Source: Epichloe hybrida (taxonomy: Eukaryota > Ascomycota > Sordariomycetes > Hypocreales > Clavicipitaceae). Taken from it: a stretch of 64,000 nucleotides of DNA. Below the pieces are notes generated by a model. The model did no database searches. It was not told where the DNA came from and saw only the letters and a program-made list of their open reading frames with translations. Location of the stretch: assembly GCA_019022495.1 (NCBI GenBank), contig JAFEKR010000004.1, positions 2,356,001 to 2,420,000 of the forward strand. The letters run 5' to 3'. The translations under genes were made by a program, and so were the position numbers. This document shows, piece by piece, positions 23,396 through 34,457 of this stretch (the first letter of the stretch is position 1; each line of letters begins with the position of its first letter).

Positions 23396-24879
23396 ATTCT
23401 CTAAGTCTAGTATTAGTATTTCCTTATCTCTAGTGTCTTTATAGTAATTCTATAGCTCTAATAAGCTAATATAAAATATGTTATATAGCTAACTATATTT
23501 TTTAGGTAATGTAAGTCTATATGCTTATTTTCCTATAGTATTAAGTACTTAAAATAGTCTAATAAATCTAGGGGTTAGCTTTTATTTTACGTCCTTAAGC
23601 CTAATATTCTTTACTAATAGTAATACTAGGTTATCTCTTTTTAGCATTAATAGCTAGTAATGCTAGTTATAGTACTTTACTTAGGTCTTAGTAGCTTTTA
23701 CCTAGTTTTACTTTAACTACTCTTTAACTTTATATAGCTTTATAATATATATATAAGCTTCTAGCACCTCCCTTTCTTTAGTCTTATTCTTAAGAGCTAG
23801 GTAAAACTTAGGTAAATAGCCTATAAGGGAGTAATTAGGAGAGTAGCTTATAGTTTTATTTACTATGTTATTATAGGTAAATTAGGCTATTAGGAGTAGC
23901 TTAGGCTATATCTATTAGTTATTAGCTATAAAGCATTAAAGGTAATACTTAAGCACTTAGTTTATTCTCTTTATTTGCCTATTAGTTTAGGGGTAAAACG
24001 CTATAGAAAGCCTTTACTTTATATATAATAAGTAACATAGGTCTAACTAGAATTAGCTTATAAAGACTAATCCCCTATTAGATATAATACCCTCTAGTGC
24101 CCTAAACCTTAGTTTAATCTCCTTATAGAAAAGCTTTACTAGTTTAGCTATATTAATTATTATAGTTATAAGTAAGAAAATAAAGTACTTAGTAAATTAG
24201 TCTATAATCACTAGGATTACATTAGTCTCTTATTTACTTACTTAGGTAATTAGTAATCCTATAATAAAATCTATTAAGATTTTTACCTATAGTTACTATA
24301 GTATTAGTAAGGATTTAAGGCTTTTATATAGGCAATGCCTTCTAGTTACTACTTACTAGTAAACCCTATAGCTTATAATATAGTTAAATACTAACTTACT
24401 TATACCTAGCTACTAGAAGTAATGCTTTAATAGCTTAAGAGTGTGTTTAGTCCTAAAGTAACTTACTAGTAAATTATTATAGTGTAGCTATAGAAGCTCC
24501 TATTATAAGATAAGCTCCTAGGGAATAACTACTTAGTCTTAGTATATTAGGAGGCCCCTTATGCTATGTAACTATAAACTAGCTTTTCCCTTACCTCTTA
24601 CTAGGGAATTATTAATCTTACTATTTTACCTTTATAAATCTAAATCTTAATCCTATGCCTTCTATAGTAATTATGCTAATAGTTTATTTAGCTTAGATTA
24701 GTAAGGATTTAGTGGCTTAATAGTCTCCTATATCTCTTATACTATGCTAATATCTTAGACGCACACTACTTTCTCCTAGAAATTACCCTTATTTAGCTAA
24801 TCCTTTACTAGATTTATAGTGGTTAAATAGTCTCTTAACTAGGCTACTCTAGCCTCTAGAGCTCTCTCTATAGTAGCTA

Positions 24880-25045
24880 GGGCATTTTCCTCCCCTAAAG
24901 GTATTTTACTAAGCCTCTTTACTAAGACTAGGGTATTTTCCTCCCCTAAAGGTATTTTACTATGTTTTCTTTAATATATTAAGACTAGGGTATTTTCCTC
25001 CCCTAAAGGTATCTTACTATATTTTCTCTTATATATTAGTATCTT
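24880..25045 (-). repeat. ~65-bp tandem repeat in B2 pol
   Basis: Three copies share GGGTATTTTCCTCCCCTAAA and GGTATTTTACTA. This is the family B in-frame array between RNase H and integrase. Confidence 0.85.
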
Positions 25046-28000
25046 TTCTTTTACTAGTTCTTTAGTAATTACTATTTTCTTTTAAAGCTTTAGTAAAAGT
25101 AACCTATTTATTAAGGGTTTACCTTTATAATTAGACTATCTTAATAGTGTATTTACTAGGTTACTTTTTCTAGGTCTATACCTAATTATAAAGTAAAAGG
25201 GGTAAAGAAATATACACTATCTAGCCTATCTCCTATTTAGCTTTTACTATTTTATAAATATCTATAAGTTATAGTAATTTAATAAGACCTTTACTAGGGT
25301 TACTATGCCTTTAATATAGTGTTACTAGTGTTTAAATAACTTTACTATAGTAAGTAGCTCTTAATTTACTATACTATAATTATGTTTAGTATTTATAAAC
25401 TTCCTTAACTAAAATACTATAGAATACTATTAGCCCTTATTATCTTACTAAGATAAGATTCTTACTATTATAAAGACTAAAGTATTTATCTTAATGTATA
25501 CTAGCTAACTTAGGTTATAATAATAGAGAAGAGGTGCCTATTAAAAGGTATCTTTTAGCTAGTTAAATGCTAGCTATTCTCTTCCCCTAAATATAAACTT
25601 CTTAGTCTAAATACTATTTTAACTACCTTTTATTAGTATATATAAGGGTATTATAATCCTAGAGTATTAGTAAATAAACCTTTAGTAAAAGTTATAGAAT
25701 CCTAGGAAAGACTATATATCTTTAAAGCTTATAGGCTCCTTCTAGTCTTAGATTATATTTACTTTATATATATCTATTAAAATACTATTAACTAATAGGA
25801 TAAACCCTAGGAATTTTACTAATTTCTAGTAAAATAAACACTTTAAGGGTTTTATATATAACTTTACTAACCTTATATATTCTAAAACTTCCTTAATATA
25901 TATAGTATACTTCTCTTATATTTTTAAGAAAATAAGGATATTATTTAAATACACTATATAAATAGTGTTTACTAGCTTATAAAGCGCTTTATAAATATAG
26001 CTCTAAAAAGTAGCTAGTATATTAGTTAGCCTAAAGGGTATTATAAGATATTTATAGTGTTTATAATAAGTATAAAATATAGTTTTTTACTTATTACCCT
26101 CTTTAATATAAATTTAATAGTAAGTATTTTTAATATTAATCTTTAAGAAGTAGTAAGCTCCTTAGCACTAGTCTAGGATCTCTAAAATTAAGGGAAAAGC
26201 ATAGTAATTCTTTTATATTACTTTATTAAGTCCTTAATAATTTATATATAGTTAAAGTATTCTATCTTTCTTTAGTATAAATAGGATAGGTATACCTATA
26301 GGGCTCTTAGAGGGTTTTATCTAGCCTTTCTATAGGTTTTTATTAATATATTTATAGAGCTCCTTTAACTTACTTTAGGAGAGAGAGTAAATTAGTCTAT
26401 ATAAAGGCATAGCCCTAGGTATTAGGTTAATTATATAATTAGTCTTTTTTCTTAATAGTAAATTACTTACCTTATTTACTATAAATATGTCTTTAAACTT
26501 ATATAGTTCCTTAGGGATATCTTTAATAGTTTTATATGCTTTTACCTCTTTATTATCTTTAAGGGTAATAAACTTATCTTCTATAACTCCTATAATAGTA
26601 TATATAATAGCCTTATTATATATTACCTTTATAAACTTATAAGAAGTTATAAGTAAAAAGGCTATTTTTTTCTTCTTAAACTATTACTCTTAAGAGTATA
26701 AATAAAGATATATATATTCTTTAGTAAGTATATATATTCTAATTAAGATAGGGCTTCCCCTTACTCTTAGGTCTTTATTTATAGCTATATATAGTAGCTT
26801 AAGGTCCTTTTCTTTCTCTCTTAAGTCTTTAATAGTAATAAGCACCTTATAAATACTATATTAAGGGACTATAAGGGCCCTTATTACCTAGAGAATAGGT
26901 ATTATAGCCTTAGCCTAATTAAGCTTATAGTTTCTTATAAATTTAACGCTAATAATATTAAGCTTAGCGTAGCTATTTAGATCCGCTACTATTTTAATAT
27001 CTTTATGCTTATAAATAGTAACTAGTATGTAAAATTAATGCTTAATTAGTACCTTAGTGTTTAAGGCAAAGGTAAGGGCCTTTACTTTTACCTTAGGAAG
27101 TTTCCTTATTTATCTTAGGGGTCTTTTCTTAGCTTATTATATTTATTTATAAGGTAGTCTAGGCTATTATAGTTATAATATTATCTCTTATCCTTAACTT
27201 CACTATTATTTAGGTATATAGCTAGGCCCTTTTCCTAGTCTTTATTCCTTTAATTTCTATATAGCCTATAACCTTAGGGTAAGTTATTTCTATAATATTA
27301 GGGATTCTTATATAATCCCTTATCTTCTAAATATTTAGGCTTTTACTTACTCTTTAGCATAGCCTCCTAGAATTACTAGGTAAGTTATATAACCTTCTCT
27401 TATGTTTTCCTAGTAATAAAGGTATGTAAGTTAATATAGTCTTATAGCTTAGGGAGTAACTTTATAAAGAATATAAGGGCATAGGACTTTTCTAAGGCTC
27501 TTTCTAGGTATATCTCTAGTAAATCTAGGAAGATACTAAATTTAATAGGGCTTTAGCCCTTATATTACTTTACGTTCTTAAGCTATATAGCTATTTAGGC
27601 ATTATAGTTTATAGAGTCCCTAAGTAGTATAAGCATTTAGGTTTAGAACTTATCCTAATTATCCTTAAGATTATCCTAGCTATTAGCCTATTATTTATTA
27701 AGGTATTTATCCTATCTTGCCTTATAATTAGTGTGTATATAGTTAAGTGTAAAGAGAATCTTTTAGTAATTATATTAATATTTCTTCTTTACCTTATTAA
27801 AGGTATAGTTTAGGTTATTTATCTATATCTTATACCTCTAGGGGTTTATAAGGTATTAGAGCTTAGTAATATTCTTAACTTTAATCTCTTAGCTACTATT
27901 ACTTAAGAAGGGGCTAGCTCTTTACTTACTTTTCCCTTATACTTCCCTTAAGTTACCCCTAATAAGGTTAATAAGCTCTTATTTTTATTCTTATAATCTT

Positions 28001-28246
28001 TAGAGTTTTTCTAGCTAGGTAATTTACTTTAGTGTTACTATAGCTTTACTATAAGGGGTAAAAAGTCTTATTATAAGCATGGTTTTATTAGTATATAGTA
28101 TATCTTTACTTATAGTATTACCCTTATTTACTTAGGTATAACTCTTATTTATTAGGGTTAGGTTATTATCTAATATTACTCTAGTAAATTAGGTAGTTCT
28201 CCCCCTTATATTACTCTTAGGTAGCTAGTAAGAGAAGCTTTAAAAT

Positions 28247-28448
28247 TATAAGAATAGTAGTAGCTAGGTAAGAGGTATAAGGGCTCTAGTATATTAACTA
28301 AAGCTTACTAGGTCTAAGTGTGTTATACGTGCGAGTCACTAGCTTATAGCTAGCGACTTGCTAGTATTACGTGGACCTAGCCCTAGGACATAGCCTGCCC
28401 GCGGGGTGCACTAGTGATTACGGGTGTTGTTGTGAGTGGGGCCTCATA
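28247..28448 (-). repeat. Internal third LTR of B2
   Basis: This 202-bp family B LTR is the least RIP-altered copy of the family: GCCTGCCCGCGGGGTGCAC and GGGTGTTGTTGTGAGTGG remain GC-rich. It is followed by GTATTATAAG, which is position ~26039 of the internal region and not the normal 5' leader. Confidence 0.85.
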
Positions 28449-30656
28449 GTATTATAAGATATTTATAGTATTTATAATAGTATAAAATGCGGTTTTTTAC
28501 TTATTACCCTCTTTAATATAAATTTAATAGTATATATTCTTAATATTAATCTTTAAGAAGTAATAAGCTTCTTAATACTAGTCTAAGATCTCTAAAATTT
28601 AGGGGAGAGTATAGTAATTCTTTTATATTACTTTATTAAGTCCTTAATAGTTTATATATAGTTAAAGTATTTTATCTTTCTTTAGTATAAATAGGATAAG
28701 TATACTTATAAGGCTTTTAAAGGGTCTTATTTAGCCTTTTTATAGGTTTTTATTAATATATTTATAAAGTGCCTTTAACTTACTTTAAGAGAGAGAGTAA
28801 ATTAGTTTATATAGGGGCATAGCCCTAGGTATTAGGTTAATTATATAATTAGTCTTCTTTCTTAATAGTAAATTACTTACTTTATTTACTATAAATATAT
28901 CTTTAAACTTATATAGTTTCTTAGGGATATCTTTAATAATTCTATATACTTTTACTTTCTTATTATCTTTAAGGGTAATAAACTTATCTTCTATAACTCC
29001 TATAATAGCATATATAATAGCCTTATTATATATTACCTTTATAAACTTATAAGGAGTTATAAGTAAAAAGGCTATTTTCTTTTTTTTAAACTATTACTCT
29101 TATAAGTATAAATAAAGATATATATATTCTTTAGTAAGTATATATATCCTAATTAAGATAAGGCTTTCCCTTACTCTTAGGTCTTTATTTATAGCTATAT
29201 ATAGTAACTTAAGGTCTTTTTCTTTCTCTCTTAAGTCTTTAATAGTAATAAGTACTTTATAAATACTATATTAAAGGACTATAAAGGCCTTTACTACCTA
29301 GAGAATAAGTACTATAGCCTTAGCCAAATTAAGCTTATAGTTTCTTATAAATTTAATACTAATAATATTAAGCTTAGTGTAGCTATCTAAATTTACTACT
29401 ATTTTAATATCTTTATACTTATAAATAGTAACTAGTATATAAAATTAATACCTAATTAGTACCTTAGTATTTAAGGTAAAGGTAAGGGCCTTTATATTTA
29501 CCTTAGGAAGTTACCTTATTTATCTTAGGGATTTTTCCTTAGCTTATTACACTTATTTATAAGGTAGTCTAGGCTATTATAGTTAAAATATTATCTCTTA
29601 TCCCTAACTTTACTATTATTTAAGTATATAGCTAGGCTTTTTTCTTAGTCTTTATTCCTTTAATCTTTATATAGCCTATAACCTTAGGGTAAGTTATTTC
29701 TATAATATTAGGGATTCTTATATAATCCCTTATCTCTTAAATACTTAGGCTTTTACTTACTCTTTAGTATAGCCTTCTAAAATTACTAGGTAAGTTATAT
29801 AACTTTCTCTTATATTTTCCTAGTAATAGAGGTATATAAGTTAATATAGTCTTATAGATTAAGAAGTAACTTTATAAAGAATATAAGAGTATAGGACTTT
29901 TCTAGGGCTTTTTCTAGGTATATCTTTAGTAAATCTAGGAAAATACTAAATTTAATAAGGCTTTAGCCCTTATATTACTTTATATTCTTAAGCTAGGTAG
30001 CTATTTAAGTATTATAATTTATAAAGTCCTTAAGTAATATAAGCATCTAGGTCTAGAATTTATTCTAATTATCCTTAAGATTATCCTAGCTATTAGCCTA
30101 TTATTTATTAAGGTATTTATCCTATCTTACCCTATAGTTAGTATATATATAGTTAAGTATAAAGAGAATCTTTTAGTAATTATATTAGTATTTCTTCTTT
30201 ACCTTATTAAAGGCATAGTTTAGGTTATTTATCTATATCTTATACCTCTAGGGGTTTATAAGGTATTAGAGCTTAGTAATATTCTTAACTTTAATCTCTT
30301 AGTTACTATTACTTAAGAAAAGGCTAACTTTTTACTTACTTTTTTCTTATACTTCCCTTAAGTTATCTTTAATAAGGTTAATAAGCTTTTATTTTTATTC
30401 TTATAATCTTTAGAGTTTTTCTAGCTAAGTAATTTACTTTAGTATTACTATAGCTTTACTATAAGGGGTAAGGGGTCTTATTATAAGTATAGTTTTATTA
30501 GTATATAGTATATTTTTACTTATAGTATTACCCTTATTTAATTAAGTATAACTCTTATTTATTAGGGTTAGGTTATTATCTAATATTACTCTAGTAAATT
30601 AAGTAATTCTCCCCCTTATATTACTCTTAGGTAACTAGTAAGAGAAGCTTTAAAAT
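28449..30656 (-). mobile_element. Second, partial copy of the B internal region (gag, protease, start of RT)
   Basis: This stretch repeats 26040-28246 almost base for base in order and length (2208 vs 2207 bp), with additional C-to-T and G-to-A differences. The partial copy stops within reverse transcriptase where the internal LTR begins. Confidence 0.85.
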
Positions 30657-30858
30657 TATAAGAATAATAGTAGCTAAGTAAAAGGTATAAGGGCTTTAGT
30701 ATATTAACTAAAGCTTACTAAGTCTAAGTGTATTATATATATAAGTTACTAGCTTATAGCTAGTAGCTTGCTAGTGTTACGTAGACCTAGCCTTAGGACA
30801 TAGCCTGCCCACAGGGCGCACTAGTGATTACAGGTGTTATTGTGAGTGGGGCCTCACA
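30657..30858 (-). repeat. B2 5' LTR
   Basis: This 202-bp LTR starts TATAAGAATAATAGTAG (RIP-altered TGTGAGAACAATGGTAG) and ends GTGAGTGGGGCCTCACA, followed by TSD CTTTC. Confidence 0.85.
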
Positions 30859-31137
30859 CTTTCTTTTAATCCTTATAATAACCTTATATAATAAAAAGGC
30901 TTACTTTTTTTTACTAACATTATATTTATAGTTTTTATAGTTAGTGTAATTAGCAACTATACTAATTACACTACACTATAAGGAAAAAAAAACTACACTA
31001 TACTATACTATAAAAAAAAACTACACTACACTAAATATAAGAAAAAAAAACTATAATATAAATACAAGATTTTCCTAAAAACTACACTAACTATACTACA
31101 AACAATACTCTGATTATAAGCTATTATAAGCTACTAT

Positions 31138-31384
31138 TGTGATGAACTAGCCTTATGGCTACTGCGTATAAGCGTTTAAAGTAAGAATATTATTCTTATA
31201 GAATAAGAAAAGAACTATACTAGGGGTTACATAGCGCCTAGATTTATAGTGGCTTATACATGGCCTATGCGTGGTTTATATATAGCCCTAACCTTACTGC
31301 ATGTAGTCCCTATACTTTCTAGAGACTTTTTACGTACTTTCTAGAGCCTAACTTAACCTAAGCTTATAGCTTAAGTCTATAATA
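31138..31384 (-). repeat. G 3' LTR
   Basis: This 247-bp LTR runs from TGTGATGAACTAGCC to AGTCTATAATA and is equal in length to 52777-53023. Confidence 0.85.
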
Positions 31385-33008
31385 TACCCCCTTACTTATC
31401 CCTCCCTTCTCTCTCTTATTTTAAAGTAAGTAAATAATAAATATAAGCCCTTAATATATAAGCTCCTAAAAAAGTATAGGTAAAGCTACCCCTTATTATA
31501 TAAGCTATCTAGTAGGGTTATGCCTATACTATATAAGTTATAAAAATTTTTAGCGTAGGCTTGCCTTACTTTACCCCTCCTTACTATATAAGTAAGTTTA
31601 CTTTAATTTAACTTTACCCCCCTAAAAACACTAGCCTATTTCTTTTATACCCTTACTACTAGCTATCTCTATGCCTTATCTAGTATTTTACCTTTACCTT
31701 AATCTTATATTTTATCTATTACTTGCTAAATTCTAACTTTACCTAAAACTATCCCCTTATTACTAATTACCTATCCCTTTATTATATAATATATTACCCC
31801 TATTTATCCCTAGCTTACTATTATGAATATAATAAAAACTTATTCTAACTAAAGTCTAACTAATTTTACTAGAGATATAAATATCTTACTTTCCCTCTAT
31901 AAATCTTACTTTCTTTATCCTTTATTACACTATAATGCTTTCTTTTTACGCCCTTTTTATCTCTTTTTATTAATTATTATATAATACTAAAGCCTTCTTT
32001 TTACACCCTATTTACACCCTATTATAACTAATATTATTATATTTACTAGCTAAGCTACTACTACTATACCTCCTCTCTCTTCTCCTCCTTCTCTTACCCT
32101 TACTAAAGGCACTTATTTAAGTAAGTATATCCTAGAAAGTAACTCTAATAATAAAGCCCTTTTTAATAGTAAGGAGTATAAGTTCCCTTATAGCCTTTAT
32201 ATTAATAACCTCTAAACTAAAGGAAAATATATATATACCCTAAGGGTAAACTAAGCCTATGCCCTATACTATATTACTTATTACTTATATATCTAGGAGA
32301 TATATCTATATAGTACTAACCTAAAACTTTATTAGGCTTTTAAATATCTTAAGACCTTTTTAGCTACTAGCTAGGCTATTAATACTCTAGCTATAAAGTA
32401 AACTATATTTACTAAGGGATAATATACTATCCTTACTAAAACTTTTATTTACTACTATAAGTCTTTTAATAGTATATTAGCTACTACCTAAATTAACCTA
32501 GCTAAGGCTTAACCTCTAGCCTTATCCCCTATAGGTATAGCTTATACTTAGGGTGCCTCTAAGGTATAGTAACTTATACTTACCTAGACTATACTTACTT
32601 ACTATAGCTATAATAACCTAGTTACTAAATTTTTTTATAATATAAGGACTATAAATAATAATCTAACCTAGTTTATCTTTACCTAGGAAGTAAGCAATGC
32701 CTAAGTCTAATAAATAGCTAAAACTATTATAAAGCTAGCTTACACTATTACTAAGTTACACTACTAATGTAATAAGTCTAATAATACCCCCTCTCTTTTT
32801 TAATTACTCTTTACTATAGTAAAAACTTATTACTAAAGTGCGCGCATACTAGATAAAACCTAGGTATATTAATTTTTTATAGCTAAATTAAACTATACCC
32901 TTTTTAGGCTATTACTTATCTATATATTACCTTATTATAACTTAAATTAGTTAAGTGCCTTTATATCTTATATACTTTCTAATAGTTCCTAAGTTAGCTA
33001 GATATAAC
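31385..33008 (-). mobile_element. G internal region, 3' part
   Basis: This AT-rich, stop-filled sequence between the G 3' LTR and the Copia insertion should encode the end of G pol or a spacer. I found no readable domain. TSD ATAAC of the Copia insert occupies 33004-33008. Confidence 0.6.
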
Positions 33009-33828
33009 TGTTAAAAATAAGACCTATTTTTAGCCCTTTCTAGTTAAAGGACCTTTCTATTACTAGCTTGCATTGCAAGCCTGACAGCTGCACTGCAGCT
33101 GTTAACGGTCGCGAAGGTGGCTGTCAATGGCTACGTCGCAGCTGTCAACAGCTGCGACCGACCGTGTGAATGACTAATCCAAATCAATTATTAATTGTGA
33201 ATTATTTAATTGCGTTATGGCTACAAGCGCAGCCACAACCGCAGCGCCACTAGTAATTAGGTAAGCTAGGGTGACGTAAGCAGGTTACCCTATAGCTATC
33301 TTTGACAGCGATTTTCTCTTTAACTAGAGGTTATACAAAAGTCTTATATATAGCAAATTAAAGCTAGAAGACAGGGCTTTTATTTTATGTAGGAATATTT
33401 TATGGACTAAAATTTAGTGCATACGGGTTGCTAGTTTGTATGGTGGTGAGTTGATTTTTTGGATTTTACATACAAATGAATTTTGCGGAAAATAAAAAGT
33501 GGCCTGTAAGACCTCTTTGGCGGTCCGGATCCACCAATACAGTTAGTGGGTATATGAGAGGAAGAAGATCTTTTTAATCTAGCTAGATAGCTAGGCCTCT
33601 CAATCTAACAGCCGCATTGCCCGTATAACGTCACTAAAATCAATTCTATTGGTATATAAGATATCGTAAAAGTCATCTAGATTGAATTTAATTAGTTGAT
33701 AACTGCCGAAACCTTCTATTGCGTTGCGTTAAATAAATATTCAACGTGGTGGTTCTACTGGTCCCTGACCGTAGAGCTACACCTGTACAGCTGTTGCCAG
33801 CTGGCAACTAGCTCCCTACAATTCAATA
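33009..33828 (+). repeat. Copia 5' LTR
   Basis: This 820-bp LTR runs from TGTTAAAAATAAGACC to CCTACAATTCAATA. The end was fixed by TSDs of the full element and of the solo LTR. It therefore terminates in TA, not the usual CA. Confidence 0.9.
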
Positions 33829-33839
33829 GGTTATGAGCC
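33829..33839 (+). promoter_or_regulatory. Copia primer-binding site, first copy
   Basis: GGTTATGAGCC directly follows the LTR and is complementary to GGCTCATAACC, the anticodon region of initiator tRNA-Met. Priming by such a half-tRNA is known for Ty1/copia elements. The site recurs at 34082-34092. Confidence 0.75.
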
Positions 33840-34072
33840 CGGTGGCGCAGTGGTTAGGCCCACTGCAAGCGTTTACGCCCACCACAGTGGAGCACTGCTC
33901 TGCAAGGCAAGGTTACGAGTTCGAACCCTGCCGAAATAACTAAAAAAAATTCAATTGCTAGTATAAGCCTAAAAAACCTCCAATAGGGCACCTGGATGTA
34001 CAATTCCAGGGGGAGTGTTAAAATATATAAGGCTTTGTAATCCTAGGTGCAGTGGATCGGTCCACTCTTTTG
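33840..34072 (+). mobile_element. tRNA-like insert (SINE or TRIM-like) at the Copia primer-binding site
   Basis: This 233-bp segment is bracketed by a 20-bp direct repeat AATTCAATAGGTTATGAGCC (33820-33839, 34073-34092). Near its start lies a pol III A-box match, TGGCGCAGTGG, and further on a B-box-like GAGTTCGAACC (~33918-33928). After the tRNA-like part comes CCAGGGGGAGTGTTAAAA (~34000-34017), which resembles a polypurine tract joined to a Copia LTR start. It could be a tRNA-derived SINE with a 20-bp TSD. Alternatively it could be a miniature LTR element with its own short LTR (~34009-34081) recombined in at the primer site. It is not a functional tRNA: the arms do not pair well. Confidence 0.6.
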
Positions 34073-34124
34073 AATTCAATAGGTTATGAGCCTGGCCTAT
34101 CACTATAAAATTCTTTCTAGTGCA

Positions 34125-34456
34125 CTTTACGTACGGTTATAGAAGACCTCCCTTCTATAAAACAGGAAGGACCCGCGAGATAGAAGCTATTCCCTTCTAT
34201 AAAAAGGAATCATTGTGGTTACAGAAGACTTCCCTTCTATAAAACAGGAAGCGCACGAGCGATACAGAAGCTTTCCCTTCTATAAAAAGGAAGTTCAGCG
34301 AGGATAGAAGCTTTTCCCTTCTATAAAAAGGAAATTCAGTGAGAATAGAAGCTTTTCCCTTCTATAAAAAGGAAATTCAGCGCGAATAGAAGCTTTTCCC
34401 TTCTATAAAAAGGAATTTCAGTACAAATAGAAAACTTCCCTTCTATAAAATTGGAA
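34125..34456 (+). repeat. Copia leader tandem repeats with short inverted repeats
   Basis: About eight copies of a ~40-bp unit lie between the primer site and gag. Each holds CTTCCCTTCTATAAAAMRGGAAG-like sequence (TTCC...GGAA arms) joined by TTCAGYGNGAATAGAAGC-like spacers. Confidence 0.85.
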
Positions 34457-34457
34457 G

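Larger units (their letters stand above)
21715..30858 (-). mobile_element. Element B2, Ty3/gypsy chromovirus with three LTRs
   Basis: Outer LTRs lie at 21715-21916 and 30657-30858 (202 bp each) with TSD CTTTC (21710-21714, 30859-30863), so the unit inserted into C3. The coding strand is minus. The 3' side holds the chromodomain (~23245-23395), and reverse transcriptase lies around 25600-26450. A third LTR at 28247-28448 separates the full internal region (21917-28246) from a second copy of its first ~2208 bp (28449-30656), which covers gag, protease and the start of reverse transcriptase. All copies are full of stops. Confidence 0.88.
20108..31112 (-). mobile_element. C3, hAT-like element, truncated and split by B2 and a solo LTR
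   Basis: 20108-21709 and 30859-31112 are the reverse complement of C2. The right terminus CAATACTCTG at 31103-31112 is intact and is followed by ATTATAAG, the expected 8-bp target copy. The left end is missing: the sequence begins mid-element directly after the family A LTR, near the C2 motif AATAAGAAGGTTTT. B2 sits inside with TSD CTTTC, and a solo LTR sits inside with TSD AGTAA. Confidence 0.75.

Noticed and set aside
33838..33935. A functional tRNA gene in the Copia leader
   Set aside because: Box-like motifs exist, but acceptor and T arms do not pair and the spacing is too long. The segment lies inside a mobile insert.
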